From assembly GCA_919902775.1 (NCBI GenBank), contig CAKKRJ010000007.1:1-64000 (forward strand): DNA of 64,000 bases. The letters run 5' to 3'. Shown one piece after another: positions 53,184-60,957 of the stretch. A program made the position numbers and the translations under genes. The stretch's first letter is position 1; each line of letters begins with the position of its first letter. This DNA is from Burkholderiaceae bacterium. Lineage in GTDB: Bacteria; Pseudomonadota; Gammaproteobacteria; Burkholderiales; Burkholderiaceae_C. The notes under the pieces are model-generated. The model ran no database searches, had not been told where the DNA came from, and worked only from the letters and a program-made list of their open reading frames with translations.

Positions 53184-54314
53184 TCAAGCCGCCAAGCCCC
53201 TCAAATAGTCAGGGGCCGCCGTGATCTGAATATCCCCCAACGTGTAGCTGTGCCGCGCATGGCGAACCACCTGCACCGCTTGCACGGGGGCTTTTTCCAA
53301 TGCAAAGCGGCGCAAGGCGCGGTGTGGTTTTTCGTCTGAAAGCTTGCATTCGACCAGCTGGGTGAGTTGGTTTTTTTCGCTCAGGGCAAAGTCCACCTCG
53401 GCACCGTCTTTGGTGCGGATGTAATGCAGCCCCACCTCCTTGCCTTGCACATCGTGCTGCCACTGCACCTGCTTGAGCAGGGCGGTGGCCACCAGGTTTT
53501 CAAAGCGCAGGCCTTCGTCGCCCTCCACCAGGCCGGTGTCATAAAAATACACTTTGGGCGTCTGCAGGGTTGCACGGGCAATGTTGTCGTGGAAGGGGCG
53601 CACCACAAAGACAATGTAGAGCGCCTCCAGGATGTCGAGGTACTTCTTGAGCGTGACGGGTGACACCGCCAGATCCCGCGCCATGCTGGCCAGTGACAAT
53701 GGCGATCCGACCCGCGAGCGCAACATTTGGGCAAACAGGCGAATGGCGTTGACCTCCTGAATGCGTGAAAACTCCAGCACATCGTTGCGCACCAGACCGT
53801 CAAAGTATTGCCTGCGCCAGCGCTCAGCCTGGTCGTTGTCGGGGGCCAGGCAAGGTTCGGGAAAGCCGCCGCGCGCCAGCAGGTGGGTCAGTGCGGCATC
53901 GGGCTCAGCGCCCGTCTGCTCACACCATTCACGCACCGAAATCGGGTGCAAGCGCAGGCCAAAGAACCGCCCAGCCAATGACTCCCCACTTTGCCGAAAG
54001 GTGTCCATGCGGGCACTGCCGGTCACCAGCAGTTGCTGTGCAGCTGGTTTGCCGTCAACCACCCCTTTGAGCCAGGCTTTCCAGTCGGGCATTTTGTGGA
54101 TTTCGTCCAGTACCAGCAGCGGCGCTTGCGGGCTCCAGCGCTGGTGCAGGATCAGCGCCCGGTCAGCCGGCACATCGTAGTTCAGGTATTGCCCACCTTG
54201 CCCAGCGATGAGTTGGTGGCTCAACGTGGTTTTGCCGACCTGACGCGGGCCGGTCAGGAATACCATTTTGTGGGCCAGATCGGACTTCACACGGTCATCA
54301 AGATAGCGTTTCAT
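53184..54314 (-). CDS. AAA ATPase with DUF4143 domain
   Basis: A 376-residue ATPase of the AAA_14/DUF4143 type. Walker A GPRQVGKTT (residues 22-30), Walker B LLVLDEIHK (66-74), sensor LLVTGSARMDTF, then a winged-helix DUF4143 part (SLASMARDLAVSPVTLKKYLDIL) and a nuclease-like C-terminal segment (KDGAEVDFALSEKNQLTQLVECKLSD). Such genes are common as lone accessory genes; their role is unsettled. No ribosome site is clear at ATG 54314. It sits between two copies of the aacS 3' end. Confidence 0.88.
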   Translation of the reverse strand: MKRYLDDRVKSDLAHKMVFLTGPRQVGKTTLSHQLIAGQGGQYLNYDVPADRALILHQRWSPQAPLLVLDEIHKMPDWKAWLKGVVDGKPAAQQLLVTGSARMDTFRQSGESLAGRFFGLRLHPISVREWCEQTGAEPDAALTHLLARGGFPEPCLAPDNDQAERWRRQYFDGLVRNDVLEFSRIQEVNAIRLFAQMLRSRVGSPLSLASMARDLAVSPVTLKKYLDILEALYIVFVVRPFHDNIARATLQTPKVYFYDTGLVEGDEGLRFENLVATALLKQVQWQHDVQGKEVGLHYIRTKDGAEVDFALSEKNQLTQLVECKLSDEKPHRALRRFALEKAPVQAVQVVRHARHSYTLGDIQITAAPDYLRGLAA

Positions 54315-54325
54315 AGCGCTATTTT

Positions 54326-54369
54326 GCGACTTTTTTAAATTGCTTTGTTATTTTGTCGCGACTTTTTAA
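54326..54369. promoter_or_regulatory. Direct repeats upstream of the AAA ATPase gene
   Basis: GCGACTTTTTTAA (54326-54338) and GCGACTTTTTAA (54358-54369), 32 bases apart (about three helix turns), in an AT-rich stretch just before the ATPase start. They could be promoter or regulator sites. Confidence 0.45.
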
Positions 54370-54445
54370 TAATGCCATTCACAAAAGTTGCATTTCCTCC
54401 GCAAAAGTACCTGAAGTTAAGCGCCTCAGGCCGGGTGATGTGGGG

Positions 54446-56542
54446 TCACACTTTGGCCAAATGCTGCTGCGCCAAGGCCACATACCAGTCCAGGCACCCC
54501 GGGTTGGCCATGGCGTCTTTGTTGACCACTTTTTCCAGCGGCTGGCCGAGCATGAGTTTCTTGATCGGCAGTTCCTGCTTCTTGCCAGACAAGGTGCGCG
54601 GGATCTCGTCGACCTGAAAGATTTCATTCGGGATGAAGCGCGGGCTGAGCGCCACCTTGATGGCGTTGTTGAGTTTGGCCTTGAGTGCATCGTCCAGCAC
54701 CATGCCCGGGCGCAGCACCACAAACAGCGGCATGTAGCTTTCCTTGCCCAGGTACTCCAGGTCCACCACCATCGCGTCCATCACTTCGGGCAGGGCCTCC
54801 ACGGCGCTGTACAGCTCGCTGGTGCCCATGCGCAAGCCGTGGCGGTTGATGGTGGCGTCGCTGCGGCCAAAGATGACGCAGCCTTCGCCCTCGCCTTGCG
54901 CGTTGCCGATGCGCAGCCAGTCGCCGTGCCGCCAGACGCCGCCCATGCTGGCCGGGCCGTCGCCGCCACCGGGCTTTCGACCATGGCCTGCGGGGTACAT
55001 CTCGAAGTAACTGGCCAAGTAGCGTGCGTTGTCCTTGTCGCCCCAGAAAAACAGCGGCATGGACGGGATGGGCTGGGTACAGACCAGCTCACCCACTTCG
55101 CCCTTGACCGGCTCACCGGCTTCGTTCCACGCCTCGACGGCCGCGCCCAGCATGCGGCACTGCATGACGCCGGGCTCTTGCGGCAACTCGCGGTGGCCGC
55201 CCACAAAAGCGCCCGCAAAGTCGGTGCCGCCTGAAATGTTGCACCACCAGATGTCGGTGCCGATGGCTTTGAATTGCGCGACACCCCATGTTTGCGTCTC
55301 GGGCGACAAGGGCGAGCCGGTGGTGCCCAAGGCACGCACCCGCGACAAGTCGCCGCAGCGTGCAATGTCGACGCCTGCCTTTTGGCAGTTGGCAAAGTAG
55401 GCCGCACCGGCGCCAAAAAACGTGACCTGTTCTTGCGCCGCCATGCGCCACAAAATGCCCCAATCGGGCTTGTCCTTGCTGCCGCCGGGGTTGCCGTCGT
55501 AGATCACGCAGGTCACGCCATTGAGCAAGCCCGCCACCTGCGCGTTCCACATCACCCAGCCGGTGGAGCTGTACCAATGAAAGCGCTCACCCCAGCTGTT
55601 GGGGTGGTAGCTGCAGCCCACGTCGTTGTGCAAAATTTTGTTCGCCAGCGCCACGATCACGGTGCCGCCGTGGCCATGCACGATAGGCTTGGGCAGGCCG
55701 GTGGTGCCGCTGGAATAAACGATCCACAAGGGATGGTCAAACGGCAACCACAAGGGCTCGAAAGCCTGCACCTGGGCATCGTCACGCGCGGTGATGGTCG
55801 CCATTTGCACGCTGGCGGCCACGTCGCAGTTGGCCAGATCGAGCGTGCCCAGGTTCTCATGCACGATGACGTGTTGCACCGTGGGCAAGGCGTCTTTGAG
55901 TTCCTGCAGCACGGCCATGCGGTCAAAGTCACGCCCACCGTAGCTCACGCCATCCACCGCGATCAGCACCTTGGGTTCGATTTGTTTGAAGCGGTCGAGC
56001 ACGGCATGGGTGCCCATGTCGGGGGCGCAAATGCTCCAGACCCCGCCAATGCTCACAGTCGCCAGGAACGCCACCATGGCCTCGGGAATGTTGGGCAGGT
56101 AGGCGGCCACCCGGTCACCAGGCTGCACGCCCTGGGCCTGCAAGTGCAAGGCCAGGGCGGCCACCTGGCGGCGCAGTTCGGGCCAGCCCATTTCGCGTCG
56201 CAAGCCTTTTTCGTTGTGGCTGATGACCGCCAGAAAACCCGCCTCGTGCGCGGGCTGCACATGGCGCAGCACCTGGTGCGCGTAATTGGTCTGCGCGCCG
56301 GGAAACCATGAGGCGCCTGGCATGACGTTGTGGGCCAGCACCGCGCTGTGCGGCGTGGGCGACTGAAAGTCGAAGTAATCCCAAATGCTTTGCCAAAAAG
56401 CATCCAGCTCGGTGACCGACCAGCGCCACAGGTCGTTGTAGCTGTCAAAACTCAGGCCACGCGCTTCGCGCAACCAGTTTTGGTACAGCCGGATCTGAGG
56501 CAAATAGGCAGGCGTATCGGAAGTGCGTGTGGCAATGTTCAT
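54446..56542 (-). CDS. aacS: Acetoacetate-CoA ligase
   Basis: Activates acetoacetate to acetoacetyl-CoA with ATP, feeding polyhydroxybutyrate or ketone metabolism. It is a 698-residue ANL-family adenylate-forming enzyme of the acetoacetyl-CoA synthetase type (longer than acetyl-CoA synthetase). Motifs: VYSSGTTGLPKPIVHGHGG (P-loop), WYSSTGWVMWN, CNISGGTDFAGAFVGGHREL and GRSDATINRHGLRMGTSELY, then PRTLSGKKQELPIKKL near the C-terminus (catalytic Lys region). I use ATG 56542 (MNIATRTSDTPAYLPQ); 56566 is an alternative. Its 3' tip is duplicated 1.3 kb away. Confidence 0.93.
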   Translation of the reverse strand: MNIATRTSDTPAYLPQIRLYQNWLREARGLSFDSYNDLWRWSVTELDAFWQSIWDYFDFQSPTPHSAVLAHNVMPGASWFPGAQTNYAHQVLRHVQPAHEAGFLAVISHNEKGLRREMGWPELRRQVAALALHLQAQGVQPGDRVAAYLPNIPEAMVAFLATVSIGGVWSICAPDMGTHAVLDRFKQIEPKVLIAVDGVSYGGRDFDRMAVLQELKDALPTVQHVIVHENLGTLDLANCDVAASVQMATITARDDAQVQAFEPLWLPFDHPLWIVYSSGTTGLPKPIVHGHGGTVIVALANKILHNDVGCSYHPNSWGERFHWYSSTGWVMWNAQVAGLLNGVTCVIYDGNPGGSKDKPDWGILWRMAAQEQVTFFGAGAAYFANCQKAGVDIARCGDLSRVRALGTTGSPLSPETQTWGVAQFKAIGTDIWWCNISGGTDFAGAFVGGHRELPQEPGVMQCRMLGAAVEAWNEAGEPVKGEVGELVCTQPIPSMPLFFWGDKDNARYLASYFEMYPAGHGRKPGGGDGPASMGGVWRHGDWLRIGNAQGEGEGCVIFGRSDATINRHGLRMGTSELYSAVEALPEVMDAMVVDLEYLGKESYMPLFVVLRPGMVLDDALKAKLNNAIKVALSPRFIPNEIFQVDEIPRTLSGKKQELPIKKLMLGQPLEKVVNKDAMANPGCLDWYVALAQQHLAKV

Positions 56543-56628
56543 GCTTGGCAGCGTAGCAGCGGCCATGCACCACTGTCACGCGCAACAACCCTGAAATGTG
56601 CGCCTTAAGTGACAGCAGCGGATGCGGC

Positions 56629-56991
56629 TCAGTCCGGGGCCGTCGTGCAGCGGCCACGGCCCGTGGCCAGCCCCCGAAAATCACTTTGCCACTGCCGCGC
56701 ACTCAGTTCGATCTGGATGCGCTCGTTGTCCACGGCCGTCACCACGCCATGGGGCACCAGCGAAAAACCATACGGCTCCACGCCGTCGATGCGCAAACGG
56801 CGAATGGCCTTGGCGTCCCAATCGATGCGCACCTCGCGCACCCAGGTGCTGCGCTGCGGCAGGTAAACCACGGCGCAGTTCAAAACGACCGAAGACGGTG
56901 CGGCCAGCACGGGGTTGAACACGGCAAGGGCCAAGCCCACCCAGCCCAGCGTCCTTTTGCGCGGGGTGCATGGGCGCCAAAACACGGCCAC
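56629..56991 (-). CDS. Small predicted secreted protein, unknown
   Basis: A 120-residue protein. RKRTLGWVGLALAVFNPVLA looks like a signal peptide with a cleavage site before APSSV. The mature part (VVLNCAVVYLPQRSTWVREVRIDWDAKAIRRLRIDG) has the look of a small beta domain. Its GTG start directly follows the stop codon of the cobalamin adenosyltransferase (TGA-GTG), so it is translationally coupled. No family recognised. Confidence 0.65.
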   Translation of the reverse strand: MAVFWRPCTPRKRTLGWVGLALAVFNPVLAAPSSVVLNCAVVYLPQRSTWVREVRIDWDAKAIRRLRIDGVEPYGFSLVPHGVVTAVDNERIQIELSARQWQSDFRGLATGRGRCTTAPD

Positions 56992-57570
56992 TCAGCCCAC
57001 CGTGTCGGGCGGGTTGTCTTGGGCCATGCGCTGGCTTTTCCAGTACACGTCGTCACCACCGTTCATGCGGTTGAGCACGCGGGCCAGCACAAACATCAGG
57101 TCCGACAGGCGGTTCAGGTATTGGCGTGGCGTTTCGTTGATGGACTCTGTGTTGCCCAGCGCCACGCAAGCGCGCTCAGCGCGGCGGGCCACGGTGCGGC
57201 AGACATGGGCTTGCGCGGCACCGCGTGTGCCTGCAGGCAAGATGAACTCTTCCAGCTTGGGCAACTGGGCGTTGTACCTTGCCAAGGCGGCATCGAGTGC
57301 GGCCACGGCGTCTTCCTTGAGCAGCTCAAAGCCCGGGATGGACAACTCACCGCCCAGGTTGAACAGCTGGTGCTGCACTTCGACCAACAAGTCGCGCACG
57401 TCAAGGGGCATGTCTTCGCACAGCAGCAAGCCCATGTGGGAGTTCAGCTCGTCCACCTCGCCCATGGCGTGCACGCGCAAACTGTTTTTGGACACGCGCT
57501 GGTTGTTGCCCAGGCCGGTGGTGCCGTTGTCGCCGGTGCGGGTGGCGATTTGTGTGAGTCGTTTGCCCAT
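56992..57570 (-). CDS. Cob(I)alamin adenosyltransferase, PduO type
   Basis: A 192-residue ATP:cob(I)alamin adenosyltransferase making coenzyme B12. Family motifs: MGKRLTQIATRTGDNGTTGLGNNQRVSK (ATP-binding N-terminus), VDELNSHMG, and VCRTVARRAERACVAL..NRLSDLMFVLARVLNR. ATG 57570 follows GAGGAC; the frame is open to 58029 without family residues. It is divergent from the FAD-linked oxidase. No cobalamin riboswitch was recognised in the 156-base leader. Confidence 0.94.
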   Translation of the reverse strand: MGKRLTQIATRTGDNGTTGLGNNQRVSKNSLRVHAMGEVDELNSHMGLLLCEDMPLDVRDLLVEVQHQLFNLGGELSIPGFELLKEDAVAALDAALARYNAQLPKLEEFILPAGTRGAAQAHVCRTVARRAERACVALGNTESINETPRQYLNRLSDLMFVLARVLNRMNGGDDVYWKSQRMAQDNPPDTVG

Positions 57571-57726
57571 GGAAATGTCCTCTTTTTTGCTGCGTACATT
57601 GTGCGTGCAGATTGTCGGCCCAGCGGCTGCAACTTGTCTGACGCCGGACAGCCTGGGGCAGATTTGCGGCGTAAACTGCGTTTTCACATGTTTGGTGGCC
57701 CATGCACGCCACCCCCAGGAGACCCC

Positions 57727-59154
57727 ATGAACGCCCCCTCCCCAGCCGCCCACCTGGCCCCCGAAGTCACCCAACGGGCCGTGCCCGAGGCCTTTTTGGC
57801 CGCCCTCAAGGCCCGCTTTGCCGACAACTGCTCCACCGCCCTGGTGGTGCGCGAACAGCATGGGCGCGACGAGTCGGCCTTCACACAGGTGCCGCCACCC
57901 GCCGCCGTGGTGTTTGCCGAATGCACACAAGACGTGGCCGATGCCATCCAACTGTGCGCCGAATACAAAGTGCCGGTGATTCCGTTTGGTGTGGGCTCCT
58001 CGCTGGAAGGCCATTTGCTGGCGGTGCAAGGCGGTATCAGCATCGACCTGATGCGCATGAACAAGGTGCTGGCCATCAACGCCGAAGACCTGACGGTCAC
58101 CGTGCAGCCGGGCGTTACACGCAAACAGCTCAATGACGAGATCAAGTCGACCGGCTTGTTCTTCCCGATCGACCCGGGTGCCGATGCCACGATTGGCGGC
58201 ATGAGCGCGACACGCGCCAGCGGCACCAACGCCGTGCGTTACGGCACCATGCGCGAGAACGTGCTGGCCATGGAGGTGGTCACGGCGGCGGGCGAAGTCA
58301 TCCGCACCGGCACCCGTGCCAAAAAGTCCAGCGCCGGCTACGACCTGACGCGCTTGATGGTGGGCAGCGAGGGCACACTGGGCGTGATCACCGAAGTCAC
58401 GGTGCGCCTGTACCCCTTGCCCGAGGCCATCTCGGCAGCAATTTGCTCATTTCCCAGCATCGAAGCCGCGGTGCACACGGTCATCCAGACCATCCAGCTG
58501 GGCGTGCCGATTGCCCGGGTGGAGCTGATCGACCAGAACACCGTCCGCTTGGTCAATGCCTACGCCAAACTGGACCTGCGCGAAGAACCCCTGCTGCTGA
58601 TGGAGTTTCATGGCTCGCCTGCCGGCGTCAAAGAACAAGCTGAAACCGTGCAGGAGATCGCCAGCGAATTGGGCGGCAACGCTTTTGAATGGGCCACCAC
58701 CCCGGAAGAGCGCACCCGCCTGTGGACGGCCAGGCACAACGCCTACTTTGCCGCCGTGCAAAGCAAGCCCGGTTGCCGCGCCATCAGCACCGACACCTGC
58801 GTGCCGATCAGCCGACTGGCCGACTGCTTGCTCGACTCGGTGGCCGAAACCGATGCCAGTGGCATCCCCTACTTCCTCGTCGGCCATGTGGGCGACGGCA
58901 ATTTCCACTTCGGTTATTTGATCGACCCGAACAACCCGCAAGAGTGCGCCACCGCCGAAGCCTTGAACCATCAACTGGTCAGCCGCGCCCTGCGTCTGGG
59001 CGGCACCTGCACCGGCGAGCACGGCATCGGGCTGCACAAGATGGACTTCTTGCGCACCGAAACCGGCGAAGGCGCGGTGGACATGATGCGCACCATCAAG
59101 CGGGCGCTGGACCCGCACAACATCATGAACCCGGGGAAAATCTTTGCGATGTGA
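57727..59154 (+). CDS. FAD-linked oxidase, D-lactate dehydrogenase (cytochrome)-like
   Basis: A 475-residue flavoprotein of the FAD_binding_4/GlcD family. PVIPFGVGSSLEGHLLAVQGGISIDLMRMN is the PCMH-type FAD site. DPGADATIGGMSATRASGTNAVRYGTM and RLMVGSEGTLGVITEVT follow, then the C-terminal GGTCTGEHGIGLHKMDFL and IKRALDPHNIMNPGKI. Members oxidise D-lactate, glycolate or D-2-hydroxy acids to 2-oxo acids, passing electrons to cytochrome c or quinone. ATG 57727 has AGGAG. No GlcE/GlcF partner is adjacent, so D-lactate is the best guess. Confidence 0.92.
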   Translation: MNAPSPAAHLAPEVTQRAVPEAFLAALKARFADNCSTALVVREQHGRDESAFTQVPPPAAVVFAECTQDVADAIQLCAEYKVPVIPFGVGSSLEGHLLAVQGGISIDLMRMNKVLAINAEDLTVTVQPGVTRKQLNDEIKSTGLFFPIDPGADATIGGMSATRASGTNAVRYGTMRENVLAMEVVTAAGEVIRTGTRAKKSSAGYDLTRLMVGSEGTLGVITEVTVRLYPLPEAISAAICSFPSIEAAVHTVIQTIQLGVPIARVELIDQNTVRLVNAYAKLDLREEPLLLMEFHGSPAGVKEQAETVQEIASELGGNAFEWATTPEERTRLWTARHNAYFAAVQSKPGCRAISTDTCVPISRLADCLLDSVAETDASGIPYFLVGHVGDGNFHFGYLIDPNNPQECATAEALNHQLVSRALRLGGTCTGEHGIGLHKMDFLRTETGEGAVDMMRTIKRALDPHNIMNPGKIFAM

Positions 59155-59205
59155 CGCGCTGGCTTGCCGCGCCCTGGATGCACCATCTGCAGGCCCACGC
59201 GCCGT

Positions 59206-60957
59206 TCACGCCTGACGCTGCAGCAGCAGTTGCTCCACCTTGGCGCACAGTTGGGCCGGCTCAAAGGGTTTGAGCATCACATCGCTCAATCCGGCGGTTT
59301 TGAAGGTGTCCAAATCCACCGGGTTGACGTTGGCGGTCAAGCCCAAAATAGGCACCGAACAGATCGGCTCGGGGCATTCGTGGCGCAGCTTCTGGGTGGC
59401 CACGCTCCCGTCCATCACCGGCATCACCATGTCCATCAGGACCAGGTCGTAGCCAGCGTCGGTCATGGCCTTGATCGCCTCCAGACCATTGCTGGCCTCG
59501 CCCACCTCACAGCCAGGCCAGGCGTTCTTCAACACCTGCTTGACCAACAAGCGGTTGACCGGATGGTCGTCGACCACCAAAAATCGCCACAGCGTCTGCG
59601 TTGTTTGAACCACCGGCTTGGTGTCTGCTTTTTTCACCGGCGCGGGTGCTGCGGTCAAGGGCAATAAAAACCAAAACCGCGAGCCTCGGCCTTGTTCGCT
59701 TTCAAAACCGATCTCGCCGTGCAACAAATCCACCAAGCCCTGGGTGATGGCCAGACCCAGGCCGTTGCCACCGTAGCGTTTTTGAATTTCCCCTTGGGCT
59801 TGAACAAAACGGGTGAAGATGTGCGCCTGGTCGGAGACGGGGATGCCAATGCCCGTGTCCTCCACCGAAAACAGCACCCCCTTGGGGTGTGACTGCACAC
59901 GCAAACACACACGGCCCTGGTGCGTGAATTTGAGGGCGTTGCCCAACAGGTTCACCAGGATTTGCATCAAGCGATGGCGGTCGGTGATGACCCACTCAGG
60001 CACCGTCGGCTCGATCTCGCAACGGTAGTCCAAGTGCATGCTTTTGACCTTGGGGGCAAACAAGTCAAACGCGTTGTCGATGGTGGTGCGCAAGGCAAAC
60101 GTTTCGGCCTGGGCGGTGAGCCGCCCGGACATGAACTGTGAATAGTCCAACACGTCGTTGATGACGGTCATCAGGTGGTCGGCCGATTGGCGCGTGTGGT
60201 CCAGGATTTGCCGCGCTCGGGGCTTGTGCTGGGTCCGCTCCATGAGCAAGCTGTTGAAGCCCAAAATAGCGTTCATGGGCGTGCGCAATTCGTGGCTGAC
60301 CGAAGCAATGAAGTTCTCGCGCATTTGCAGTGTCTGCTCCAGCTCGCGCTGCTTTCGCTCCAGCTCTTGCTGCCGGTTTTTGCTCTCTTGCAAGGCCGCA
60401 CGGTGCAAGCGGTCGTAGATCATCGGAATGATCACCAGCATCACGGTGACCATCGAAAAGGTCGCAAACGCGTACACGCTTTGACCATCGCCAGGCGGCA
60501 AGGGTTGCGCCACCCACCCCTGCGCCGTGAGCACCGCCAACAAGGCTTGCAATGCAAACACCACACCCAACCAAGCGCTGCCTGCGGCAGGACCAATGAT
60601 GTAAAACGGAATGACCGGAATGACGAGCAACCAAGCCAGGCGCGGCGACAGCACACCACCAGAAACCCAAACCGCATTGAACAGGTAAACCGCCCCGATC
60701 AGGCAGGTCAGGTGAATGGCTGCAGACAATGACATGCCACGGCTGATCAGCACCAACTGAACCATCAACGCCAGACTGAAAGCAAAGGACACCGCCCTTG
60801 GTTGGTCATAAGGGTTGAAGAAGGGGAAAACCAGCAGCGCCACGATGAGCAGCACTTCGAACAGCAACAGGGAGGGCATCTTGCCCTCCCGGAAGGCCGC
60901 AGGCAGCAGCGGAACGAAGCGCTGCCCCATCCAGGCTTTCAGGCGAGCGAGGTTCAT
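59206..60957 (-). CDS. Hybrid histidine kinase/response regulator (second of pair)
   Basis: A 583-residue membrane kinase. Six or so helices fill residues 28-180 without a large periplasmic loop, then a short coiled coil (185-215). HisKA has His222 in VSHELRTPMN and the HATPase has NLLGNALKFTHQG, DTGIGIPVSDQ and GGNGLGLAITQG. The receiver starts near 457 (RFLVVDDHPVNR) with phospho-accepting Asp509 in LVLMDMVMP. The start ATG overlaps the stop of the first kinase by four bases. Neither kinase has an output domain. Confidence 0.93.
   Translation of the reverse strand: MNLARLKAWMGQRFVPLLPAAFREGKMPSLLLFEVLLIVALLVFPFFNPYDQPRAVSFAFSLALMVQLVLISRGMSLSAAIHLTCLIGAVYLFNAVWVSGGVLSPRLAWLLVIPVIPFYIIGPAAGSAWLGVVFALQALLAVLTAQGWVAQPLPPGDGQSVYAFATFSMVTVMLVIIPMIYDRLHRAALQESKNRQQELERKQRELEQTLQMRENFIASVSHELRTPMNAILGFNSLLMERTQHKPRARQILDHTRQSADHLMTVINDVLDYSQFMSGRLTAQAETFALRTTIDNAFDLFAPKVKSMHLDYRCEIEPTVPEWVITDRHRLMQILVNLLGNALKFTHQGRVCLRVQSHPKGVLFSVEDTGIGIPVSDQAHIFTRFVQAQGEIQKRYGGNGLGLAITQGLVDLLHGEIGFESEQGRGSRFWFLLPLTAAPAPVKKADTKPVVQTTQTLWRFLVVDDHPVNRLLVKQVLKNAWPGCEVGEASNGLEAIKAMTDAGYDLVLMDMVMPVMDGSVATQKLRHECPEPICSVPILGLTANVNPVDLDTFKTAGLSDVMLKPFEPAQLCAKVEQLLLQRQA

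Noticed and set aside
57571..57726. Cobalamin riboswitch in front of the adenosyltransferase
   Set aside because: The spacer is too short and lacks a B12-box-like GCCACTG motif in the proper place.
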